Position numbers and translations under genes: made by a program
Source: Micromonospora okii
GTDB taxonomy: Bacteria; Actinomycetota; Actinomycetes; Mycobacteriales; Micromonosporaceae
DNA length: 64,000 bases
Direction of reading: 5' to 3'
Assembly: GCF_020884795.1 (NCBI RefSeq)
Contig: NZ_BBZF01000017.1
Coordinates: 62,001-126,000, forward strand
The notes under the pieces: model-generated
Told to the model about the DNA's origin: nothing
The model's input: only the letters and a program-made list of their open reading frames with translations
Database searches by the model: none
In this document: positions 57,739 to 64,000 of the stretch, piece after piece
How positions within the stretch are numbered: the stretch's first letter is position 1
How the letters are laid out: each line of letters opens with the position of its first letter

Positions 57739-58392
57739 ATGGATGCATTTCACGAACGTCTCGCCCGCGTGGGGCTCGATGCTGCACAACAGTACGGCTT
57801 CGCCCTCGCCGGCGGTTACGCGGTCCAGGCCGCCGGTCTTCTTGAGCGGCCCAGCGAAGACGTAGACCTGTTCACCGCGTGGGATCGCCGTGGAGAGTTC
57901 ACCAGCGCGCTCAACGCTGTCGTTGACGCGTACCGTGGCGATGGCCTGGTCGTCGATATCGAGCGGCAGTACGACACGTTCGCTCGGTTGACGGTCACCG
58001 ACGGTGGTCGTGTTTCCAAGGTCGAACTTGGCGTGGACTGGCGTGCCAACGAACCCATCCTCATGGCCATCGGTCCGGTGCTCCACCCTGACGACGCGGT
58101 CGCGAACAAGATGAGCGCGCTGTACGGGCGGGCGTTCGCCCGTGACTTCATCGACATCGACGCCGCGCTTCAATCCGGCAGATACACCCATGAAGCTGTC
58201 CTCGATCTGGCGCAGCGTGCCGATCGTGGGTTCGAACGACGGATTTTCGCCGACGCTCTCGGGCAAGCCGAACTGCTCGACCCTGACGATTTCGCCCAGT
58301 ACGGCGTCACCGGCCGAGCGCTGCACGAACTCCGCAGCCGGTTCGGCGCATGGCGTGAGGGCCTACTCCACGGGCGAGACGCGGCGAGCTGA
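57739..58392 (+). CDS. Nucleotidyltransferase toxin (AbiEii/AbiGii-like)
   Basis: 217 residues. The nucleotidyltransferase motif is visible near the N-terminus: ALAGGYAVQAAGLLERPSEDVDLF (GG...D-x-D, G25-G26 and D41/D43). A helical C-terminal region with DDAVANKMSALYGRAFARDFIDIDAAL follows. AbiEii-type toxins transfer nucleotides to target RNA or proteins and act in phage-abortive infection with an AbiEi antitoxin. The upstream HTH gene overlaps functionally. Lower GC than the average here suggests a mobile module. Confidence 0.85.
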   Translation: MDAFHERLARVGLDAAQQYGFALAGGYAVQAAGLLERPSEDVDLFTAWDRRGEFTSALNAVVDAYRGDGLVVDIERQYDTFARLTVTDGGRVSKVELGVDWRANEPILMAIGPVLHPDDAVANKMSALYGRAFARDFIDIDAALQSGRYTHEAVLDLAQRADRGFERRIFADALGQAELLDPDDFAQYGVTGRALHELRSRFGAWREGLLHGRDAAS

Positions 58393-58432
58393 CGACCCCG
58401 TCGCGTGACGTGAGGAAACCGGCCGGGGCTGT

Positions 58433-58990
58433 TCAGCGGGTGAGTCGGTACGGCCACAGCCGGTTCACCTCGATGAATCCGGCCCGCTCGTACATGGCGT
58501 TGGCCGCGAGCCGAGAGCGTTCCGGGTCGTCGTCCGGCGCGTCGTCGTCGACGTAGAGGATCACCTCCCGGGCACCGAGCCCGGCCAGCATGTCCAGGGC
58601 CGCCCCGAGAAGCCCCATCCCGAGAGCCTCGCCACGGGTCCCCGGCTCCACGCCAATCCACCACAACACCCCGACGCCGTCGACCGGCTCGCCGATGCTG
58701 GCATCAGCCACCACCCGCCCGCCCCGCTCGACCTCCAGGACGTGGTCGTCCTCGTTCCGGCGGGTGCGGTACGCGCAGGTAGGCAGGTCCGGTGCGGGCA
58801 GGCCGCGACGCATGTAGCGCCACAGGTCGCTACCGGCGAAGCCGTGTTCGGTCAGGGCGGCGTGGGTGACCGGCCGATGCCGCACCGGTAGGCCCTCCAG
58901 GCCCAGGCCCAGCGCGGTGGCGAAGGAGAACGCCTCGACCGCTGGGCAGCCGGCCAGCTCGGTGAGAGCGTGATTGAGCAGCAGTCGCAC
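58433..58990 (-). CDS. GNAT-family acetyltransferase
   Basis: 185 residues from GTG 58990, an in-frame stop lies a few codons upstream. The acetyl-CoA-binding pattern IGVEPGTRGEALGMGLLGAALDMLAGLGAREVILYVDDDAP (R-G-x-x-G/A type) and NAMYERAGFIEVNRLWPY identify the C-terminal GNAT fold. The N-terminal 70 residues look like the preceding half of a two-GNAT-domain protein and may be truncated. Substrate unknown. Convergent with the toxin gene. Confidence 0.8.
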   Translation of the reverse strand: MRLLLNHALTELAGCPAVEAFSFATALGLGLEGLPVRHRPVTHAALTEHGFAGSDLWRYMRRGLPAPDLPTCAYRTRRNEDDHVLEVERGGRVVADASIGEPVDGVGVLWWIGVEPGTRGEALGMGLLGAALDMLAGLGAREVILYVDDDAPDDDPERSRLAANAMYERAGFIEVNRLWPYRLTR

Positions 58991-59203
58991 GGTGGAGGCG
59001 TCCTCCCTCCCGTGCAGCCACGGGATGGCGGGTCATCCTGGACGAGGCTGCGGCGCGTGTCGCTGGCCGGTCCGTTCGGGCGGAGCCGCGTCGGAGTGTC
59101 AGGCGGCGTTGGTTGCCCAGTGGCCGGGCCGCCCGTATGCCCAATGTGACGCGAGTCAGGCCGTCTGCTGGCCTAACCCAGCATCGGCGCTCGATGCGGA
59201 TCG

Positions 59204-59785
59204 CTACGAGACGTGTCCGGCCCAGCGATAGGTGGTAGTGGCGCGGGTGAGGTAGTCGAAGTGAGGATCTAGTTCGATGAATTGATCAGCGGTGTCACGA
59301 AGTTGGTGACTCACAGCATGTGACCACGAGACGACACGTACAGGAAATCCGCGTTTTTGCAATGACTGGACGGTGGGCAGGAAGTCGCCATCTCCGGCGG
59401 CGAGGACGGCGGTATCGGGGTTGCTCACCTTCATGTGATTGAAGGAGTCTTCTACCATTTTGGTGCTCAAAGCGATGTCAACTTGCTTCTCCTTGTTGGT
59501 GAAGGTGCTGCGGTCGAATGTTTGCAACTCAAAATCTGCGTCGCGTACGCGTTGCCAGATGCTGTCGTTCTCCGGAGGGCGTGATCCGAACAGGATGGAT
59601 CTGCCCACAGATTCGCCCGCTGGGCAGAACAGTTCGTAGAGGCGACCGAAGTCGTAGGTCCAAGGTGCCGTGATCCTCTCGCGGAGGGCAGTGCGGATGT
59701 CGGGGGCCAGGCCCTGACGGACCGCCTGGATGCGCTGACCCTCGATCCAGATGTTCGAGTTGTCAACGTAGACGTAAAGCGTCAT
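59204..59785 (-). CDS. NYN-domain (LabA/PIN-like) putative nuclease
   Basis: 193 residues from ATG 59785, with GGAAGGAAG upstream; longer frames upstream have no support. NYN signature: MTLYVYVDNSNIWIEGQR with the first acidic residue, KEKQVDIALSTKMVEDSF with the second, and AVLAAGDGDFLPTVQSLQKRG with the third and fourth. Predicted RNase-type PIN-like metal site. It is downstream of the DGQHR gene in the same direction. Atypical lower GC than the flanks suggests transfer. Confidence 0.85.
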   Translation of the reverse strand: MTLYVYVDNSNIWIEGQRIQAVRQGLAPDIRTALRERITAPWTYDFGRLYELFCPAGESVGRSILFGSRPPENDSIWQRVRDADFELQTFDRSTFTNKEKQVDIALSTKMVEDSFNHMKVSNPDTAVLAAGDGDFLPTVQSLQKRGFPVRVVSWSHAVSHQLRDTADQFIELDPHFDYLTRATTTYRWAGHVS

Positions 59786-59942
59786 GGCATCTTCCTTCCG
59801 CCGATGGTCATGGCCTACTCCCAACTCATCGCTCTTTAGGTAATGCGCAAACTTGTGGGGAGCAATCTTGCGTCGATCGTGGCGACGATGGGGAGGCAAA
59901 TTCTCATCCGGCGGGCTCAGCCGTTGACCACTGGCGTCGCCG

Positions 59943-61160
59943 CTAAAGCCCTAGGGTCGTCTTCACTGCGATGGCTGCAGCGTTAACGGGACCGCGTTGG
60001 GTGGAAATCTTGTTATCTCCGGAGATGATATTGTTGCGCCAGATCGGTGCGGCGCGCTTCCAATCGATCTGCGTTGCAAGGTCGATGTAGCGCTGGCGCC
60101 GGATTGACTCCGAAGGCTCTTTGTTGATCTCGTAGCCCAGCCGGCCGATAATGTTCAGTCCGGTCGCGGTCATGTTGATGTATTGGGCGCGGAAGTCGGG
60201 GATCTGGTTGGCTACGCCGCCGCTACGGGGCAGTGTAACGATTGTCGACCAGGGCTCCATGTGCTCAGTCAGGGTGCCGACTAGCAACAACGCGTCCTCG
60301 ACGAACTCGTTCTGCTCCTTGGGGGTGCTCAGGCGCTGGGCCGCTTGCCTAGTCAGACTGTCTTCGGACATGGCGTAGTCACCGAAAAGTAGCTCCTTGA
60401 CGAAGCCGCGTACCTGATTAAGTAGGAAGACATGCTGCGACAGCTTGGGCAGTGTCTTAGAGGTCTCGTCGATGCGCCCGTCGAACAGATTCGACTTGGA
60501 AGTGATCGCGGCTAGCACCTTATTGACCGGCTCCCGGGTGTTGTAGACCGCGAGCAGGCTCGGAGGGATCTGCTTTGTCTGCGCCGCGTCAGCGAAGTCC
60601 TGCTGTATGCGAGCGCGGTCGGTCTCGATGACGATCAGCACGGCCATGGCGTCATTAGCGAGGTCGGGTACCTCATCGAGGGCACCAGGGGCTGTGGATC
60701 GGCCGGAGGGATAGCCGGCGAGCGCTGCCAAGCGGTGCTGCCCGTCCGTGACGTAGAAGCGGGTCGCGTCGTGTACTACGAGGTAGCCGAGTCGGGTAGG
60801 TGCTCCGGAACTTTTTTGGACGTGAAGCGACGGGTACGTGTCCACGTTCAAGGTGACCGCAGGGAGGATGTAATCCTCCCGATTGGCGATGATGTACTCC
60901 TTAATTGACTTGGCGTGGTCAGGCATGAGTGGCCTGTTAAGGGTCTCTCGAGGGCTGCTGCCCTTGGCCGCCGAGTCAGACACCACCTGACGATTGATGA
61001 AGGTGTTGGGAAACGCGGTCGAAACCATCGTGCGACTGCCCTGCTTGAAGACGGTGCACGGAAAAATCCGTCCACCGATGGCGGCGGCCTCACGTGCTGC
61101 GCTCTCCATTGCGGCGAGGATGTCCGCGTGCTCGGTTGGTGCTTCGTGTGACATGGTCAT
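59943..61160 (-). CDS. DGQHR-domain protein (DndB-like)
   Basis: 405 residues from ATG 61160, with AGGAGGG five bases upstream; a second ATG six bases inside is possible. The signature VTDGQHRLAALAGY occurs near residue 138, preceded by LMPDHAKSIKEYIIANREDYILPAVTLNVDTYPSLHV, as in DndB and related DGQHR proteins. DndB regulates DNA phosphorothioation operons by DNA binding; many lone relatives exist without known function. No dndACDE genes are present here. It forms, with the NYN nuclease 157 bp downstream, a compact accessory module with a phased box array upstream. Confidence 0.85.
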   Translation of the reverse strand: MTMSHEAPTEHADILAAMESAAREAAAIGGRIFPCTVFKQGSRTMVSTAFPNTFINRQVVSDSAAKGSSPRETLNRPLMPDHAKSIKEYIIANREDYILPAVTLNVDTYPSLHVQKSSGAPTRLGYLVVHDATRFYVTDGQHRLAALAGYPSGRSTAPGALDEVPDLANDAMAVLIVIETDRARIQQDFADAAQTKQIPPSLLAVYNTREPVNKVLAAITSKSNLFDGRIDETSKTLPKLSQHVFLLNQVRGFVKELLFGDYAMSEDSLTRQAAQRLSTPKEQNEFVEDALLLVGTLTEHMEPWSTIVTLPRSGGVANQIPDFRAQYINMTATGLNIIGRLGYEINKEPSESIRRQRYIDLATQIDWKRAAPIWRNNIISGDNKISTQRGPVNAAAIAVKTTLGL

Positions 61161-61195
61161 AAACCCTCCTGAGTGACGACTGGTGCGTCCAGGAC

Positions 61196-61257
61196 ACTGT
61201 AGAGGTACGCGTAAGACGTGCGCAAGTGCACGTAACAGAATCGTTTGGACGCGTAAG
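61196..61257 (-). promoter_or_regulatory. Promoter and helically phased CGTAA-box array upstream of the DGQHR gene
   Basis: CGTAA at 61210, 61231 and 61252 are exactly 21 bases apart, with half-phase relatives CGCAA at 61221 and CGTTT at 61242; spacing is thus about one helical turn (10-11 bases) along 45 bases. On the minus strand a promoter is possible: TTGCGC (61225-61220) and TACAGT (61201-61196), spacer 18. The array overlaps it, so it looks like an operator. Confidence 0.55.
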
Positions 61258-61814
61258 GATGCCCGCTGGTTGAGATGGCAAGGCGTCCATCGTGTAGCTG
61301 GCGGAGGAGTTGGTCCCGTGCTGGTCATCGCGACTCAGCCCGCCTGACCGACGGTGATCTAGAACGTCGTCGGATGGCAGAATGACCCTCATGCAGTCAG
61401 GGCCGTGAGGGACGACGTCGCAGGTTCACGGGCCTAGAGGGGAGTGGGCGGGACCGTCGTCGGCGGCTGTGTGGGTCGTAAGAGTCCAAGATTTCGACAC
61501 AGTGTGGTGGCGAGGGTGGGGGTGCTCGTTCCACATCCCGGCGGTCTGCATGACACCTTCCGTGGCCGGTGACCTCCGCTGCTGCGTGGCAATGGCGCCA
61601 CCGGCCGGTGGCGAGGTGTGGCTTCCGAGGAGTGGGAGACTGCTCGGTTGCGATGACCGCTGTGCTGGAAACATCCGCGCACATGGCTGCAGCGCCGGTA
61701 TAGGGCACGGGGTGACCCCGCCGGAGCCCCTGGCCCACCGCCTAGTGCCTCCGTTTAAGCCCGTTACCAGTCGCTCAGAAGGCAGCCATCTGTCTCACGG
61801 CCATTCGCCGCTGC
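61258..61814. other. Gene-free region between the DGQHR module and the acyl-CoA dehydrogenase
   Basis: About 550 bp with only short overlapping frames on both strands, none with codon bias. It marks the right edge of the accessory module; no att-type repeat or RNA gene was recognised. Confidence 0.4.
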
Positions 61815-62978
61815 TCAGTACGACTTGTCCTGTCCCAACACATGCTGGGCGACGAAGTTGAGGATCATCTCCCTGCTCACCGGGGCGATCCGCCCCGCCC
61901 GCACCGACCCCAGCAACGTCGCCACCCCGTACTCCGTGGTCATCCCCGCCCCGCCCAGCGCCTGCACCGCCGTGTCCACCGCCAGCGCCGCCGCCTCCCC
62001 GGCCGCGTACTTCGCCATATTGGCGGAGACACCCGCCTCCAGGTCCCGCCCCGCGTCGTACAGCGTCGCCGCCTTGTAGATCATCAGGCGGGCCAGTTCT
62101 ACCTGCACCGCCGCGTGGGCGAGCGGGTGCGACACCCCTTGGTGGCTGCCGATGCTCCGCCCGCCCCAGACCTTCCGCGAGGCGGTGTACTCGCTGGCGC
62201 GCTCGATGGCGTACCGGCCGGTGCCCGCGCCCATCGCGGCCACGGTGATGCGCTCGGGGTTCAGCCCGGTGAAGAGGGCGGGCAGGCCGGCGTCCAGCGA
62301 GCCGCCCACCAGGGCGTCGGCGGGGAGCCGGACGTCGTCCAGGTAGAGCAGGAACTGGTTCTCCGGGGAGACGATCTCCATGTCGAGCTTCGAGCTGGTC
62401 AGGCCGGGGGCGTCGGTGGGGACGAGGAACAGGGCCGGCTTGAGCCTGCCGGTGGCCGCGTCCTCGGTGCGGGCCACCACCAGCACGAAGCGTGCCTGGT
62501 CGACGCCCGAGATGTAGCACTTGCGACCCGACAGTAGCCAGTCGTCGCCGTCGCGGCGGGCCACGGTGCCGAGGCGGTGGAAGTTGGAGCCGGCCTCCGG
62601 CTCGGTGATGGCGAAGACGACCGTGAGCGAGCCGTCGGCCATGCCGGGCAGGAAGCGTTCGCGCTGCTCGGTCGTGCCGTGCTTGGCGACGATCGTGGCG
62701 ACGATGGCGGGGGAGACCACGAGCAGCAGCAGGGGGCAGCCGGCGGCGGCCAACTCCTCGCAGACCAGGGCCAGCTCGGTGATGCCGCCGCCCCCGCCGC
62801 CGTACTCCGTGGGGATGTTCACGCCGAGGTAGCCGAGCCCGGCGGCCTCCTCCCACAGCTCGGTGGTGTGCTCGCTGGCCCTGGCCTTGCGCACGAAGTA
62901 GCCGTGCCCGTACCGGCGGCCCAGCGCCCGCACGGCGTCGCGGAGCTGCTCCTGCTCGTCGGTGAGGTCGAAGTCCAT
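61815..62978 (-). CDS. Acyl-CoA dehydrogenase
   Basis: 387 residues from ATG 62978. Family features: VFAITEPEAGSNF (flavin/substrate region), GRKCYISGVDQARFVLVVAR, and the C-terminal AAALAVDTAVQALGGAGMTTEYGVATLLGSVRAGRIAPVSREMILNFVA with IAPVSREM in the position of the usual I..G..EI. It oxidises an acyl-CoA to the 2-enoyl-CoA with FAD. Two bases separate it from the end of a biotin-dependent carboxylase gene, so the pair forms a catabolic operon, as in branched-chain acyl-CoA degradation (isovaleryl/methylcrotonyl type is the inference). Confidence 0.9.
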   Translation of the reverse strand: MDFDLTDEQEQLRDAVRALGRRYGHGYFVRKARASEHTTELWEEAAGLGYLGVNIPTEYGGGGGGITELALVCEELAAAGCPLLLLVVSPAIVATIVAKHGTTEQRERFLPGMADGSLTVVFAITEPEAGSNFHRLGTVARRDGDDWLLSGRKCYISGVDQARFVLVVARTEDAATGRLKPALFLVPTDAPGLTSSKLDMEIVSPENQFLLYLDDVRLPADALVGGSLDAGLPALFTGLNPERITVAAMGAGTGRYAIERASEYTASRKVWGGRSIGSHQGVSHPLAHAAVQVELARLMIYKAATLYDAGRDLEAGVSANMAKYAAGEAAALAVDTAVQALGGAGMTTEYGVATLLGSVRAGRIAPVSREMILNFVAQHVLGQDKSY

Positions 62979-62980
62979 CG

Positions 62981-64000
62981 TCAGTCCTCCTCGGGGTCGA
63001 TCACGGCGAGCACGGCACCGGCCTCGACCTGGCCGCCGGGCGGGACCGGCAGCTCGGCGACCACGCCGTCCGCCGGGGCGAGCACGGGGTGTTCCAGCTT
63101 CATGGCCTCCAGGGTCAGCAGCGGGTCACCGGCGGCGACCCGCTGACCGACCTCCACGTGCACCCGGGTCACCGCGCCGGGCAGCGGCGCGAGCAGCGAG
63201 CCGGCGGCCCGCTCCGCGCCCGGCAGGGGGAAGCGGGGCAGCTCCGTGAGGGTCGCGGCCCCGTCCGGGCCGTCCACGAAGACCTCCGAACCCACCCGGT
63301 GTACGCGGTACGCGCGCCGCACCCCGGCCACGTCCAGCGTGACGCGGTCTGCGGTGGCGGCGACCAGGGCCACGCTGGGCGTGACGGAGCATTCGGCGAG
63401 GGCCCCGGACCGGTCGAGTCGGTAGCGGACCTCGACCTCGCCGTGCGGCCCCGCGTAGCGGGTGACCTGCGGGGACGAGGGCACGTTGCGCCAGCCCGAG
63501 GGGAGGCCGGCGAGCACCGTCGCCTCCGCCCGGCGCGCTGCGGCCGAGGCGAGCGCGGCGGCGAGGGCGGCCACCGGCAGCTCGTCGGCGGGCAGCAGCG
63601 GGGCGTACACCTCGGGGTGTCGGTCGAGGAAGCCGGTGTCGACCTCGGCGGCGGCGAACTCGGGGCTGCGCAGCACCTGGACCAGCAGGTCCCGGTTCGT
63701 GGTCACCCCGTGCAGCTCGGCCCGTGCCAGCGCGCCGGCCAGCAGCCGGGCCGCCTCCGCGCGGGTCGGGGCCCAGGCGATCAGCTTCGCCAGCATCGAG
63801 TCGTAGTGGACGCCGACCGTGGAGCCGTCCGCGACGCCCGAGTCCTGGCGCAGGCCCCGCGTCGGGGCGAACGCGCCGGTCACGCCGGGGACGGCGAAGC
63901 GGTGCAGGGTGCCCGTGGCCGGGCGGAAGCCCTCCGCCGGGTCCTCGGCACAGAGCCGCACCTCGACGGCGTGGCCGGTGGGCGGCGGGGTGGCCGTCAG
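62981..64000 (-). CDS. Acyl-CoA carboxylase biotin-containing alpha subunit, C-terminal part (runs off right edge)
   Basis: 340 codons visible, open to base 64000. The sequence covers the C-terminal part of the biotin carboxylase domain (EVRLCAEDPAEGFRPATGTLHRF, DSMLAKLIAWAPTRAEAARLLAGALARAELHGVTTNRDLL), a linker, and the biotinyl domain with the biotin-lysine in LEAMKLEHPVLAP. Carboxylates an acyl-CoA with bicarbonate and ATP, with a separate beta subunit. Upstream of the acyl-CoA dehydrogenase with a two-base gap, consistent with a methylcrotonyl- or propionyl-type pathway. Confidence 0.92.
   Translation of the reverse strand: MTATPPPTGHAVEVRLCAEDPAEGFRPATGTLHRFAVPGVTGAFAPTRGLRQDSGVADGSTVGVHYDSMLAKLIAWAPTRAEAARLLAGALARAELHGVTTNRDLLVQVLRSPEFAAAEVDTGFLDRHPEVYAPLLPADELPVAALAAALASAAARRAEATVLAGLPSGWRNVPSSPQVTRYAGPHGEVEVRYRLDRSGALAECSVTPSVALVAATADRVTLDVAGVRRAYRVHRVGSEVFVDGPDGAATLTELPRFPLPGAERAAGSLLAPLPGAVTRVHVEVGQRVAAGDPLLTLEAMKLEHPVLAPADGVVAELPVPPGGQVEAGAVLAVIDPEED

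Noticed and set aside
58830..59144. Minus-strand ORF overlapping the start of the GNAT gene
   Set aside because: It is arginine-rich with no family match; the GNAT frame has the acetyl-CoA-binding motif.
59204..61160. A complete dnd/phosphorothioation or BREX system
   Set aside because: Only a DGQHR protein and an NYN protein are present; dndA, C, D, E, a BREX ATPase and a BREX methylase are absent.
61397..61861. Several 80-130 codon frames in the region before the acyl-CoA dehydrogenase
   Set aside because: They overlap on both strands, lack ribosome-binding sites and match no family.

Overview
The window is high-GC actinomycete DNA. Third-position GC is strong, GTG starts are frequent, and there is a WhiB protein, bldA-type TTA codon use, and class A PBP/ArsA/WhiB gene order as in Actinobacteria. 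The style of the genes suggests a Micromonosporaceae (Micromonospora-like) chromosome; that genus call is inference from gene content, not from a marker gene.

Region 1 (1-16273) is most of a biosynthetic gene cluster, cut at the left edge. On the minus strand a Rieske oxygenase, an FAD flavoprotein and a partial DAO-type amine oxidase form an operon. Divergently, about ten enzymes and one ECF-type sigma factor run on the plus strand, many with overlapping stop/start codons. A lysine-N-hydroxylase-type flavoenzyme, a cupin/methionyl-tRNA-synthetase-like fusion and a DAO-type oxidase are the known signature for making a hydrazine (N-N bond) from N6-hydroxylysine and another amino acid. They sit here with three purine-type enzymes: an adenylosuccinate synthetase paralogue, a stand-alone IMP-cyclohydrolase domain and a PfkB nucleoside/sugar kinase. 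The combination points to an N-N containing, purine- or pyrazolopyrimidine-like product (formycin/pyrazofurin chemistry is the nearest known logic). No C-glycoside synthase is visible and the cluster runs off the left edge.

Region 2 (16290-26010) is accessory: a lipoprotein, an LPXTG wall protein with a 17-unit PTVT stalk, an SMI1/KNR4 protein, a regulator with two small genes, a Nudix hydrolase, a two-gene restriction-modification system of BcgI type, and the 3' remnant of a tyrosine integrase ending beside tRNA-Pro(CGG).

Region 3 (26199-45728) is core chromosome. It includes a metallophosphoesterase, a GatB/YqeY protein, a large amidase/DUF1906 protein, a frame-disrupted SanA-like gene, and a block whose order (PBP with PASTA, WhiB, two ArsA-type ATPases, DUF4177, RidA, metallo-beta-lactamase fold) parallels the ponA2-whiB4-Rv3680-Rv3679-Rv3678c-Rv3677c block of Mycobacterium. 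Here the block is followed by a giant class III adenylate cyclase/ATPase instead of crp.

Region 4 (45715-64000) mixes surface/secreted proteins and islands: a TAP-type hydrolase, a solute-binding lipoprotein with a membrane partner, an AraC regulator with a VOC protein, a subtilase interrupted by an in-frame TGA at a repeated Trp position, a sigma factor fused through a membrane segment to a CAP domain, an AbiE-like toxin/antitoxin pair behind tandem palindromes, an NYN-nuclease/DGQHR-protein module with helically phased CGTAA boxes, and an acyl-CoA dehydrogenase/biotin carboxylase operon cut by the right edge.
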